64,000 nt of DNA from an uncultured Victivallales bacterium (GTDB lineage: Bacteria; Verrucomicrobiota; Lentisphaeria; Victivallales; UBA1829), in contig CALXRI010000007.1 of the NCBI GenBank assembly GCA_944390795.1, forward strand, positions 62,001 through 126,000, in the 5' to 3' direction. The translations under genes and the position numbers were made by a program. Positions within the stretch are counted from its first letter, which is position 1. Every line of letters begins with the position of its first letter. This document shows positions 29,249-38,502 of the stretch, piece by piece. The notes beneath the pieces were generated by a model. It was not told the DNA's origin. It made no database searches and saw nothing but the letters and a program-made list of their open reading frames with translations.

Positions 29249-30399
29249 TCGGGCATCTCCCCCCGTCCGCGCCCGAGCGTTTTCCGGCTTCCGGTTTCAG
29301 GCAGTTCCCGGACGCGGTCCCCGTCATGAAGCACCATCACTCCGGAGGCGGCGATCATGTCCCCGGGTTTCAATTGCGGGGACGTGATGCTGATGACGGA
29401 CTCATAGGCGGCGCCTGTTTTCACGGGAACGGCACGCACCCTTCCATCCGCGCCGATCAGCCACACGCAGCTTTCTCCGTCCTTCGTGAAAAGCGCCTGG
29501 AAAGGAACATCGAACATGGTGCGGTTGCGTTCCGCTTCCGCTTTGTGCTGGAGATCGGGAACGTAGACAGCCATCGTCATCCCCGGGAAGAGACGAATGC
29601 CTTTTTTTCCGGCGATCCGGAAAGTGACGCGGAAAGTCTGAGTCACGGAATCGGCCTCCGTTGAGGTTTCCTTCAGCGAAAGCTTGAAACGCTGCCCCGG
29701 CAGCGCCGGAACTGTTCCATAAAATCCTCCGCTTTCCTCGGCAAGACGGTTGACCTCTCCGATATTGTTGGGAATTCCGACGCTGAAATCCTTCTCCGGA
29801 ACGTCGATCGACACCTGCAGCGCATCCAGATTCTGAAGGCGGATCAGCGGCTCGTTCGCCTTGATATGCTGGTAGGTATCGGCATAGGTCGTGGAGGTGA
29901 CGCCGCTGAACGGGGCATAAATTTCAGAATAGCGCAGATCTTCGCGCGCATTGCGGAGCGCGGCCTCGCTCATGTCCAGATCACGTTTCTTTTTTTCATA
30001 TTCAGTTGCGGCAACGACTTTTTTGCCGTAAAGAGTCTTATAGCGTTCGTAATCCTTGAGAGCCTCCTGGTATTTTGCTTCAGCGGAGTCCACCGCCGCC
30101 TGAAATACCGCGGGATCCAGCTTCGCCAGGAGATCGCCTTTTTTGAACCGCTTCCCGGAACCGGCGTTGAACTGAATCAAACGCCCGTCCACACGGAAGG
30201 ATAGATTCACCTGTTCCTCCGGGCGGATGATGCCGGGGAACATCCGGTAGCGTCCCGCCGGAATCGGTTCGAGCTTATAGAAGCGCACAGGAAGAATTTT
30301 TTCCTTCACTGCGGCGGCATCCTTTTTTTCACAACCTGTCAGACAAACGCAGCAGAGAAGCGCAAAGAAAAACATGGCCCGTGTTTCATGCAGCATCAT
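29245..30399 (-). CDS. RND efflux periplasmic adaptor (membrane fusion protein), lipoprotein
   Basis: 384 residues. The N-terminus is a lipoprotein signal with lipobox LTGC (Cys23), so it is probably tethered to the inner membrane. The HlyD/MFP pattern follows: a first barrel/lipoyl half (LSFRVDGRLIQF, KRFKKGDLLAKLD), an alpha hairpin (about residues 85-150) and the second lipoyl half (IYAPFSGVTSTTYADTYQHIK). It bridges the RND pump and an outer-membrane channel. It is first in a two-gene operon with the pump. ATG-ATG at the start gives two options one codon apart; GGGGG lies upstream. Confidence 0.92.
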   Translation of the reverse strand: MMLHETRAMFFFALLCCVCLTGCEKKDAAAVKEKILPVRFYKLEPIPAGRYRMFPGIIRPEEQVNLSFRVDGRLIQFNAGSGKRFKKGDLLAKLDPAVFQAAVDSAEAKYQEALKDYERYKTLYGKKVVAATEYEKKKRDLDMSEAALRNAREDLRYSEIYAPFSGVTSTTYADTYQHIKANEPLIRLQNLDALQVSIDVPEKDFSVGIPNNIGEVNRLAEESGGFYGTVPALPGQRFKLSLKETSTEADSVTQTFRVTFRIAGKKGIRLFPGMTMAVYVPDLQHKAEAERNRTMFDVPFQALFTKDGESCVWLIGADGRVRAVPVKTGAAYESVISITSPQLKPGDMIAASGVMVLHDGDRVRELPETGSRKTLGRGRGEMPE

Positions 30400-30540
30400 T
30401 CATCCCCCATTTTCATCATGAACCGCGTCGCGTCAATCCTGCGAAACGATCCGTTTTGTGATTGATCTTGTTTCTGAAAAGGAACAATACCAGAAGGAAA
30501 CGGAAAGTCAAGAAAAAAACAAAAAACTTTACGGGAATGA

Positions 30541-30579
30541 AAAAAACGGAACAAACTGTTCAGCGGCTTGTTCCGTTTT
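30541..30579. terminator. Rho-independent terminator
   Basis: A 13-bp perfect stem AAAAACGGAACAA / TTGTTCCGTTTTT around a 13-nt loop. It lies 86 bp downstream of the EIIA gene (minus strand) and is T-rich on both strands, so it most likely ends the EIIA transcript before the RND operon promoter. Confidence 0.85.
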
Positions 30580-30664
30580 TGATCCTGCAAGAAAGCCTCC
30601 CGGAACCATCGGCATTTCAATCTCAAAGAGAAGGAAAGCGCTTTCCCCGGGGAAAGGCGGAAAC

Positions 30665-31120
30665 TCAGTCTCTGTTCAGGATGGCGTAGACCTTCTTCTT
30701 GTCAGTTCCCGCTTCCAGGATTTCATTCATGATATTCTTCTCTTTAAGCTTGATGGAAATGCTTCCGAGCAGCTTGAGATACGCCTCCTGGTCTTTCTCG
30801 TCAGCGGCGAGAAACACGATCAGCCTGACCGGTTCGTTGTCCAGCGTCTTGTAGTCGGAGATCGGAGTCTGGCAGATGCCGACAATGACAAGAGGAGAGG
30901 GAAACTCCGCAACACGGATATGAGGAAGCGCAAGTCCGTTCCCGATACCGGTTGTCATCATTTTCTCGCGCTTCCAGATGGCTTCCCGCAGCTGTGCCTC
31001 ATCCAGTGTGCAGCGGGTAGTTGCATATGTGATGATCTCTTCAAGAACCGCTTTCTTTGTTTCACCTTCGAGAACGAGAATGGAATCCGCATGAAGGTAT
31101 TTCACAAATTCAGGTTTCAT
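30665..31120 (-). CDS. PTS EIIA domain protein, PtsN/fructose type
   Basis: 152 residues from MKPEFVKYLH, with AAGGAG upstream; the longer frame runs through the tRNA promoter region and is rejected. The sequence is a lone EIIA-2 domain, with the phosphorylatable His67 in GLALPHIRV and the family stretches REAIWKREKMMTTGIGNG and VRLIVFLAADEK. A lone EIIA without EIIB/EIIC usually has a regulatory role (nitrogen-related PTS, potassium or carbon control) and not sugar import. It is monocistronic: divergent from the tRNA gene and followed by a terminator. Confidence 0.88.
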   Translation of the reverse strand: MKPEFVKYLHADSILVLEGETKKAVLEEIITYATTRCTLDEAQLREAIWKREKMMTTGIGNGLALPHIRVAEFPSPLVIVGICQTPISDYKTLDNEPVRLIVFLAADEKDQEAYLKLLGSISIKLKEKNIMNEILEAGTDKKKVYAILNRD

Positions 31121-31245
31121 GTCCGTTGTCTCTCCTTTCAGAAATTTATGATGAAATCTTTCCATAAAGTTACCATCAATTTCTTCAAAAGTCAAGTCTG
31201 CAAAGAAGAATATCTCCGGAATAAACTTTTTTTTTAATTCCGGAC

Positions 31246-31273
31246 TTGCGTTTTCCCAAAACGGTGTTATATT
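31246..31273 (+). promoter_or_regulatory. Probable promoter of tRNA-Thr
   Basis: TTGCGT (31246-31251) and TATATT (31268-31273) with 16-bp spacing, 17 bp before the mature tRNA 5' end. Confidence 0.55.
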
Positions 31274-31289
31274 CCTTCCCCATCGGCAA

Positions 31290-31365
31290 GCCAATCTAGC
31301 TCAGTCGGTAGAGCAGCTCATTCGTAATGAGCAGGTCATCGGTTCGAATCCGATGATTGGCTCCA
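31290..31365 (+). tRNA. tRNA-Thr (anticodon CGT)
   Basis: A complete cloverleaf. The acceptor stem is GCCAATC/GATTGGC and the D-arm contains AGCTCAGTCGGTAGAGC. The anticodon stem GCTCA/TGAGC encloses the loop TTCGTAA with anticodon CGT (codon ACG, threonine). The T-arm has GGTTCGAATCC. The discriminator is T and CCA is encoded (31363-31365). A T-run follows directly and can act as the terminator. The gene is divergent from the EIIA gene. Confidence 0.97.
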
Positions 31366-31516
31366 TTTTTCCTCCGCACCTGACACGCTTCGGAAATCCG
31401 TCCCGCAGCGGAAAGGCGTTTTCCGCGTTTCATCGCGAGAGACAGCCTGCCGGACAAAAGCAGAAAGCGACCATCCTGTTCGCCCTCCGGATTCATCCAG
31501 GGTTCACGGATCGGAA

Positions 31517-34426
31517 TTACAGATGGTTGCCGGTCTTCGCATGGAATCCGACGCCGGGCATGGCGGTCAGACCGACGGCGAAACTCAGATAGCGGGACCA
31601 CGTCCGGTCGCCGTAGCCGTCCCGGTCGCAGGAGGCTCCCCCCATGAACTGCAGATACCAGCAGTGGAAATCCCGCGTCAGGGTGAAGCCCGCATTCTGA
31701 ACCAGAGCTTTCTCCACATCATAACTGACGGTAATCATGCCTTTCAGACGATCGTCGATCATGGATGGGAAATTCAGGGAAAAAGTCAGATACTGATGAC
31801 GCTCGAAATAAGAACGGAAGCGGGAAGTGGCATTGATCGCGGCAAGGGTCGAACCCATCGAATACGCACTCCGCTGCTCATAGCCGTCGGAATACAGATA
31901 ACTGGCCGATACGATCCAGTCGTCGGTAATCTTGTAGGAAAGAGTCGTGTTCCAGCGGTTGATCAGCTTGTTCGAGATGCCGGGCTGACCGACGCGCTTG
32001 CTGCCGCGCAGCACCTGCTCGTCATGCGGATTGTTGCCGCCGAGATCCAGCAGCAGGTCCGTTGTGAAAGTCAGGTTTGCAAACGGTGTGAAACGGAACA
32101 TCGTCCCCAGATCTCCGACATGATTGAAGCCGGAGGTTCTGTCGAAATGGAAGTCCCAGTAGTTTTCGAGAGACATCCACTCATAAATCTGGGAGTCTCG
32201 GCGGGTCTGCAAACGGTTCTGCAAGCCGAAACGGATGAAGTTCTGGCGCTCGATCTGATCGACATCGTCAAAATAATACAATTTCTTGTAGCTGACAGTC
32301 GGATCGGGAATCAGCGTGTAGTTAATGTAAGGCACCGCCACATGCCGCAGTCCGTCAATTTCCCAGAAGGCGTTTTTCGGAGTCTGCCAGGCGCGGTAGA
32401 ACTTCGTGTTGGCTTCCAGCCCGAATTCCGCGGCGAAACGGTAACGGGCGCCGCCTTTGCGATCGTAATTCTGAACCTTCAGATACGGATCCGGCCAGGA
32501 GTCCAGATCGTCGGCGTAAATCATGGAATAAAGATCCTCGACATCAACGGACCGCTTCGAGGACCGGGAGTAAGCTGTGAAGCGTCCGCCGGCACGGGGA
32601 ATCAGGTTGATCGCGTCAAACAGCTTGATCGGATAATAGAACATGTGCAGGGTGTCAAACCGGAAGGCGCTGTAATCGCGCGGATCTTCAAAATATCCGG
32701 AGAACGCGCCGGGGTTCAGGGCGGCAAGCCGGGCGGCTTTCTCACGGTTTGACAGCGGACCGGCAAGAATCCTTCTCGCCTGCTCCTGTTCCGCCGGGGA
32801 GAGATTCGCCCGTTCCCGGTTGTAAACACCATACAGATTCAGGTTCGGATTCTCCGCCCGGTCATAATCATAGCTCCGCCAGTCCATCCGGTAATAGCCG
32901 ACGCTGGACTGCCCCTGGTAGTAAATGTTTTTGAACAGCTCCTGACGCTGGAAATCAAGACGGAATTCCGGAAGGCGCTCCATGGTGCTGTCAAAGGAGT
33001 TCACCTTGACAACAGTCTGGAACGTTGCGGAAAAACGCTCGCCCTGATATTCCAGGGCGGCGAAAGTCGGCGGCTGGATATTGGAATCATACCGGGCCTT
33101 GAAATAATCCTCCAGGAAATTGTAGTCGCTGATCAGATCAAACTGTCCGCGGAAATCCAAACGCGGCGTAAGATGAGTCAGGTTCGAGATTTTGAATTCA
33201 AAGCGGTCCCGCGGAATGCGGTAGCGGCTGTTTTTCTTCACCCATTGCGGCATGCTCATGTCATCGGGGGCGTCACCGTGTTCGCTCTCCCAGAATTCGT
33301 AGGGACTGCGGTCATGGATGGAGTAGGCGAAAATCTCGGTCAGGGATTCCGGCGTCTGAATGTCGGAGGTTGCGCCGTAGCCGAACCCGCGTTCCTCGTA
33401 AAAGTCGAGAAGCGCGGCGGCCTTGACAAGCGCCGGTTCATCCAGAAGCTGGAACTCCTTGCTGGTTCGCAGATAATAGCCCCAGTCGGAGGAACTTCCG
33501 AACTCGAAACGCCCGCCGAAGGAGTTGGAATCCGCCGGCTTATAGAATGCGGGGAACCAGAAAACCGGAAAATCCCACACTCTCACAATGTTGTTGAAGG
33601 ACCACGCGGAGTGCTCCCCCTGATCGGGATTGTAGTTGGTCACACCGCGGTTCGCTTCGCGCGGGGAAAGAGTCAGAGTGGAAGCGCCGATTGAATAATG
33701 GGCATTATTGTCAAGCTCGTATTCGCAAGTTGTCATTTTCGCGTCGTGCAGCTTGATTTTGCCGTTCGGGAAGCGCTCCGCAAATTTTCCCGAGCAGTAC
33801 AGAAGTCCCGTCTTTATCATGAAATCACGGAACTCCAGGGCCCCCGTATCCAGATTTCCGGAGGCGCGGCCGGCCTTCATGTAAGCAGCCGTCGTATAGA
33901 CCGTGGCCTTGATCTTCTGCTGACCGGTGGGCAGCGTTTCCACGCCGTTGACGACAACCCGGCAGGCCGGATCCCGGAGCAGATCGTCATACTCCTCCTG
34001 CGTCAAGGTCACGGAAGAGGACGCCGTTCCGGAAAAGACGACATTGCCGGAAACTTCAAGGTCTTTCGTTTCCAGATTGAGCACGGCCTTGTCGCAGGTG
34101 ATCTGAAAGTTGCCGGAACGGATGACAACATGCCCTTCCGCAATCAGATTCGCGCCGACATATTTGTAGGAATCGGCGCTGGTATCCAGCTTTTCCTGAG
34201 AAAGATCGCCGACTTTGGGAAACGGAGTCGCCTTGAACTGAAGCGCATTTTTATTGAACAGACCGGACTTTACGGAGGAATTGGCCCCCTGCTGATATCC
34301 GTCCGCATGCAGACGCCCGCAGACAATCAGAAGGAATGCTCCCGTTATGACAACATGCGTCCGCCTGTATTTTTTCTGCTTTCTCTTTCGCACAATACAC
34401 TCATGGTAAAATTTACAGTTGAACAT
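31517..34426 (-). CDS. lptD: LPS assembly protein LptD-like outer-membrane protein
   Basis: 969 residues at the longest frame. A basic N-region and hydrophobic stretch (about residues 12-42, ending CGRLHA) form a signal peptide. The listed ATG has no ribosome binding site, and the GTG at 34393 is an alternative that gives a cleaner signal. An OstA/LptA-like beta-jellyroll (GANLIAEGHVVIRSGNFQITCDKAVLN, then EVSGNVVFSG) lies near 85-135. The long remainder alternates aromatic and charged residues, as in a beta-barrel, and contains several WDFPVFWFPAFY-like strands. LptD inserts LPS into the outer membrane, which supports a true LPS-bearing envelope. The partner LptE is not in the window. Assignment to the family is firm; exact equivalence is less so. 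Confidence 0.8.
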   Translation of the reverse strand: MFNCKFYHECIVRKRKQKKYRRTHVVITGAFLLIVCGRLHADGYQQGANSSVKSGLFNKNALQFKATPFPKVGDLSQEKLDTSADSYKYVGANLIAEGHVVIRSGNFQITCDKAVLNLETKDLEVSGNVVFSGTASSSVTLTQEEYDDLLRDPACRVVVNGVETLPTGQQKIKATVYTTAAYMKAGRASGNLDTGALEFRDFMIKTGLLYCSGKFAERFPNGKIKLHDAKMTTCEYELDNNAHYSIGASTLTLSPREANRGVTNYNPDQGEHSAWSFNNIVRVWDFPVFWFPAFYKPADSNSFGGRFEFGSSSDWGYYLRTSKEFQLLDEPALVKAAALLDFYEERGFGYGATSDIQTPESLTEIFAYSIHDRSPYEFWESEHGDAPDDMSMPQWVKKNSRYRIPRDRFEFKISNLTHLTPRLDFRGQFDLISDYNFLEDYFKARYDSNIQPPTFAALEYQGERFSATFQTVVKVNSFDSTMERLPEFRLDFQRQELFKNIYYQGQSSVGYYRMDWRSYDYDRAENPNLNLYGVYNRERANLSPAEQEQARRILAGPLSNREKAARLAALNPGAFSGYFEDPRDYSAFRFDTLHMFYYPIKLFDAINLIPRAGGRFTAYSRSSKRSVDVEDLYSMIYADDLDSWPDPYLKVQNYDRKGGARYRFAAEFGLEANTKFYRAWQTPKNAFWEIDGLRHVAVPYINYTLIPDPTVSYKKLYYFDDVDQIERQNFIRFGLQNRLQTRRDSQIYEWMSLENYWDFHFDRTSGFNHVGDLGTMFRFTPFANLTFTTDLLLDLGGNNPHDEQVLRGSKRVGQPGISNKLINRWNTTLSYKITDDWIVSASYLYSDGYEQRSAYSMGSTLAAINATSRFRSYFERHQYLTFSLNFPSMIDDRLKGMITVSYDVEKALVQNAGFTLTRDFHCWYLQFMGGASCDRDGYGDRTWSRYLSFAVGLTAMPGVGFHAKTGNHL

Positions 34427-34541
34427 TACGCAATTTAATACAGATACGGAAGGATTTCAAGGCAGGAAACAAAGAATCCCCGCTTTTCTGCGCGAAACAG
34501 CGGAAGGCAGGAGGCGCATCGCGCAGGATTACGCGTAGGTC

Positions 34542-35354
34542 TCAATCCTGCAGGCCGTAAAGGGAGCGAAGATGCGAAGGCGACATGGCACGGTGTTTCT
34601 TGAAGATGCGGGAGAAGTGAAATTCGTCCTCGAAACCGCATTCGCAGGAAATCTCGCTGACGCGCATATGGGAGGTCATCAGGAGTTTTTCCGCATGCCG
34701 CAGCCGGCACTCCAGAAGATACTGTCCCGGCGACCATCCGGTCATCTGCCGGAAGATCCGGCGAAAATGAACATACGAGATGGAAAGCTTTTCCGCCTCC
34801 CGTTCAAAATCCCATGCGAGCTGCGGCGCATCGGCAATCTTCTCCCGCAGAAGATGAAGCCTGCGGACATACGGGCTGGAACTGCGCACGCATCCCGGAG
34901 ACTGCTCCTGAAGCTGCAGAAGAAGCTCCTCCAGAAGAAGCACCGCCCGGGCATGCTGGGAATCCCCGGGAATCCGCACATATTTCTGGAGCGACCGGAC
35001 AGCCTCCATGAAAGGCTCGTTCGCCGTGATCCGGATGAAGAGGTTTTTCTCCCTGAGACGCAGAAGACCGCTTCTGAGATAACGTTTCACCCGCTCCCCC
35101 TTGAAACAGACATGCGCCTGGCGCCGCAGCATGCCGGGACGCGATCCGTAGGAAAAGGAAACGCCTGGATAAGTGATGAAGGCAAGCGGGCCTTCCGCGA
35201 TTTCAGCGGGGTGGTCGTTCACTTTCGCGAAAACCTCTCCGTCGAAGACATACTGAATTCCGTAATATCCCTCGAAGCGTCTGTCTACGGCAGTGTTGTC
35301 CACCCAGTCGGAGATTCCGCAGGTAACGAAACTGATGTCGCTGAAATAATTCAT
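34542..35354 (-). CDS. AraC-family transcriptional regulator
   Basis: 270 residues. The N-terminal part (to about 160) is a cupin-like effector domain (VFDGEVFAKVNDHPAEIAEGPLAFITYPG). The C-terminal 100 residues carry the two helix-turn-helices: LSISYVHFRRIFRQMTGWSPGQYL and the signature ISCECGFEDEFHFSRIFKKH. Such proteins mostly activate sugar or stress genes on ligand binding. It lies 266 bp downstream of the TIM-barrel gene on the same strand, and it may regulate that operon. No other target is suggested by position. Confidence 0.92.
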   Translation of the reverse strand: MNYFSDISFVTCGISDWVDNTAVDRRFEGYYGIQYVFDGEVFAKVNDHPAEIAEGPLAFITYPGVSFSYGSRPGMLRRQAHVCFKGERVKRYLRSGLLRLREKNLFIRITANEPFMEAVRSLQKYVRIPGDSQHARAVLLLEELLLQLQEQSPGCVRSSSPYVRRLHLLREKIADAPQLAWDFEREAEKLSISYVHFRRIFRQMTGWSPGQYLLECRLRHAEKLLMTSHMRVSEISCECGFEDEFHFSRIFKKHRAMSPSHLRSLYGLQD

Positions 35355-35620
35355 TTCTCAAGCCCCGTTTTCGATTTCCCGTCCGCGGACGCAGGCAGTT
35401 TTCCCATAATCTGAAACATTGCGCAGGACAGGATCGGGCATCCTCTCCGTGAAGGGCGCCGCGTCTTTTTCTGAACCTCGTCTTTCTTCATCAAACCACT
35501 CCCGCCGGGATTCTTCCGGAAATATACATCATCAGGCGGGTCAAGACAAATCCACAGAAAAAGAAGCCGGAAAAAACGGCGGAACACGGAGATGAATGCG
35601 CGTGCGAGCCGGTTCTGCCG

Positions 35621-36502
35621 TCACGGCTTCATCAGTTCCTCGAATGTCCGGCAGAGTTTTGCTATGGAAACGCGCTGAGACATGACGTTGGTCTCATTCT
35701 GCATGCTCCTGATGCGCGGACACTGTTTCAAGGCGGGAATCAGCTTCTTCCAGTCGACCGTCCCCGTGCCGGGGAGGTGATGCTCGTCCGCATATCCGCT
35801 GTTGTCATGAAGGTGACATGTCACGATATGCGGAGCGAGTTTTCCGAACGCATCCGGCTCCTGCACGACCCCGCTTTTCCAGCAGAGGTTCATGTAAGAC
35901 GCGTATTTTGCGGGATCTTTGCCGGGAGTCTTCGCCATGACGTTCGCATGTCCGGCATCAAAGCAGCAGCCGAGAACCGGCGTATTGAAATAATCCAGGA
36001 AATAAAGCACCTCGTCCGGGGTGTTGAAAGGTTCGAAACTGTTTTCCAGAGCGATGACTATTCCGAGCGCCTCCGCCGCCGGAATCAGTTTCTCGAGAGA
36101 ATCGACGGCCAGCGCGCGCATTTCTTCAAGCGTGGTGTTCTTGTAGTAGCAGTCATAGGCGCCGATGTGCATCACATAGGAACGGCAGCCGAGGTCGGAA
36201 GCATACGCCATGCAGAGTTTGTGATCCTCAATCATCGCACTCCGCCGGGGCCGGTCCGTAATGTTCAGATCCCAGGCGGTGCCCCAGAGTCCGTGACACT
36301 CGAATATCTTCATGCCGCTTTCCCGGAGCCAGCCGAGCAGCGTGGTGTAAAATCCTGGCTCCTGCACAAGGCGCTTTCCCCATGAAGTCTCCAGGACGAC
36401 GTTCTCCGCGCCGTTGTCGGAAAATTCGCTCAGGATGTTGACGATGAAATCATCGCTGATTTTCCCCCAGGGGAAAAAGTGTGACAGGGGAATCGTTTTC
36501 AT
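35621..36502 (-). CDS. Xylose-isomerase-like TIM-barrel protein, paralogue of 20746-21627
   Basis: 293 residues from MKTIPLSHFFPWG, whose ATG has GGAGG nine bases upstream and overlaps the histidine-kinase stop. It has the same length and the same four metal-site motifs as the paralogue: Glu in ALENS, FDAGH, CHLHDN, and QNETN. It shares the HGLWGTAWD and LPGTGTVDW segments as well. The fold suggests metal-dependent isomerisation or epimerisation of a sugar-like compound. It is the last gene of a long minus-strand string and is co-transcribed with a sensor kinase, an unusual pairing. The substrate is unknown. Confidence 0.85.
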   Translation of the reverse strand: MKTIPLSHFFPWGKISDDFIVNILSEFSDNGAENVVLETSWGKRLVQEPGFYTTLLGWLRESGMKIFECHGLWGTAWDLNITDRPRRSAMIEDHKLCMAYASDLGCRSYVMHIGAYDCYYKNTTLEEMRALAVDSLEKLIPAAEALGIVIALENSFEPFNTPDEVLYFLDYFNTPVLGCCFDAGHANVMAKTPGKDPAKYASYMNLCWKSGVVQEPDAFGKLAPHIVTCHLHDNSGYADEHHLPGTGTVDWKKLIPALKQCPRIRSMQNETNVMSQRVSIAKLCRTFEELMKP

Positions 36503-38469
36503 GAATCTTGTCCTCCATTGTTGTCTGAAACCTGCTCTACAGGCAGAATTACATCGAAAGCGGCGCCCCGCCGGGGCAGGTTGCCGCACTGAAGCCAGCC
36601 ATTATGGGCCAGAATGGTCCCGTATGCCATGGCAAGCCCCATGCCGGTTCCCTTTCCGACAGGTTTGGTTGTGAAAAAGGGTTCGAAGACCCGGGATTTC
36701 ACGGCGGGATCAATGCCGGTCCCGGTATCCTCAATCCGGATGACGCACAGCTTCCGCGCCGGGTCCGGTGTCACTTCGGAAGGAGGGTCAAGCGCAATTC
36801 CCAGCGCATGCGGATCGCCGATCCGGATCGTGAGAATCTGCTCCTCGCTCTCCGCATTGCCCTGCATTGCGTCCTTGGCGTTGATCATCAGGTTGAGAAG
36901 CGTCTGCTGCAGCTGAATCGCGTCGCCGCGTACGATGTATCTCCTCCCGTCGTCAAAAATCCGGAACGTGATGCCGGACTGCGTCCCCGGGAGAAAAAGA
37001 TCCGCGCACTTGTCCACAAGACCGCGCACATCCACGTCGGCGTTCTGGTAGTTTCCCTTCCTCGCAAAGCTGAGCATCTGCGAAGTCAGCGTTCCGGCAA
37101 GTTCCGTGATATGGTCGATTTTATCCAGATTGCGCCGGACATCCTCGTCCTCGACGTCATGCATGTAGCGGATAATGTCAAGATGCCCCTGAATGGCATG
37201 CAGATAGTTGTTGAAGTCATGCGCGATTCCTCCCGCAAGACGGCCGATTGCCTCGAGACGCTGCCTGTGCGACAGCTGGGAATGCCATTCCTCCCGTTCC
37301 CGCTCCAGCTTCCGGCGTTCCGTCACATCGCGTCCGAAGGTGATCAGAAGCGGCGCGTTTTCAAACGGAATCATTGTGATGGACAGCTCCAGCTCCGTCT
37401 CCTTTTCCGGAACGATGATGGAGCAGGAAACGGATAAATCCTCCGCGGTGCGCACAACTCCGGAGTCGGAATTCTGTTCCAGAAGATGACGCCAGACCTC
37501 CGGATTCAATCCGGCAACCTCTTCGAAGGAATGATTGATGACCGCCGAAAAGGTGTCCGCTCCGAGCATTTTGAGCGCCGCGCGGTTTGCATCGATCACC
37601 CAGCCGTTTTCATTCATGATGACAATCATGTCGCTGGCATTCTGCACCAGCATCCGGTAGCGCTCCTGCGATTCCCGGAGATTCTGCTCCAGCTTGAGCG
37701 CGCGTCCGTATCCGCCGAAAAATGCGAGAATGATGTCCAGCGTGCGCCGTGACTCTCCCGGATTCTCATGCGTGATCCTGGAAAGATAGATCGTCGTCGG
37801 AACGCTCAGGATCAATACGAAAATCGCACGGGCGAAATAGGACGAAGTGAGTTGTTCCCACCATGCGGAAGTTCCCCAGTAGGCAATCGTCACGAACACG
37901 ATATGATCGATCAGCTGGATCAGCAGCAGCGAGCCCGTCACTGTGACATACAGCCGGCAGCGGAAATTCAGCAGGCGCTGAAAGAAAATCGGAAGCAGGA
38001 AAAGGTCGAACGTCAGTGAAATCACCGTCGCAGCCATCATCCGCAGACTGGCGGAAAGAAGAAACCCGAAGGATTCCGTTACAATGCTCTGCGGCATCGT
38101 ATATCCCGGCCAGGTGGTCTGCACCAGGGTAATCGAGGCAAGATAAGCGTAAAATCCGAGCGACGCCATGACGCCGATGATCAGACGCTGGGCCGCAAGT
38201 GTGCCGTCCGTCAGGTAAACCACCACGAGAAGCGCCAGAAACGGCAGGAAAAGAACCGAAGAGGAAAGAGAAAAATCCAGTCCCTGATAACCGATCAGCA
38301 TCCGGAGCCCGGAGGCCCCCGTCAGCTGAGTGAAGACAAGAAGAACGCCGGCGGCAATGTAAAATGGCGTCGAACCGAGAACCTTGCGCAGACCGTGAAG
38401 AATCAGCAGTCCTGCGAGGATGAACGTCATCTCCAGAAGAGTGAGACAGCATCCGTAAAAAATTTCCAC
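36499..38469 (-). CDS. Membrane sensor histidine kinase with PAS domain
   Basis: 656 residues starting with GTG. Residues 1-235 contain seven or eight membrane helices and form an integral-membrane sensor, not a periplasmic loop sensor. A PAS domain follows (about 265-385, LVQNASDMIVIMNENGWVIDANRAAL), then the kinase core: H-box GGIAHDFNN with His417, N-box LNLMINAKDAM, G1 DTGTGID, and G2 GTGMGLA. All residues needed for autophosphorylation are present. No receiver domain is fused and no response regulator gene is nearby, so it is an orphan kinase. The gene follows mcsB by 33 bp and overlaps the TIM-barrel gene by four bases. Confidence 0.9.
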   Translation of the reverse strand: MEIFYGCCLTLLEMTFILAGLLILHGLRKVLGSTPFYIAAGVLLVFTQLTGASGLRMLIGYQGLDFSLSSSVLFLPFLALLVVVYLTDGTLAAQRLIIGVMASLGFYAYLASITLVQTTWPGYTMPQSIVTESFGFLLSASLRMMAATVISLTFDLFLLPIFFQRLLNFRCRLYVTVTGSLLLIQLIDHIVFVTIAYWGTSAWWEQLTSSYFARAIFVLILSVPTTIYLSRITHENPGESRRTLDIILAFFGGYGRALKLEQNLRESQERYRMLVQNASDMIVIMNENGWVIDANRAALKMLGADTFSAVINHSFEEVAGLNPEVWRHLLEQNSDSGVVRTAEDLSVSCSIIVPEKETELELSITMIPFENAPLLITFGRDVTERRKLEREREEWHSQLSHRQRLEAIGRLAGGIAHDFNNYLHAIQGHLDIIRYMHDVEDEDVRRNLDKIDHITELAGTLTSQMLSFARKGNYQNADVDVRGLVDKCADLFLPGTQSGITFRIFDDGRRYIVRGDAIQLQQTLLNLMINAKDAMQGNAESEEQILTIRIGDPHALGIALDPPSEVTPDPARKLCVIRIEDTGTGIDPAVKSRVFEPFFTTKPVGKGTGMGLAMAYGTILAHNGWLQCGNLPRRGAAFDVILPVEQVSDNNGGQDS

Positions 38470-38502
38470 AGTGTCAGCGCCTTTCCCCGTTTTGCCGCGG
38501 AT

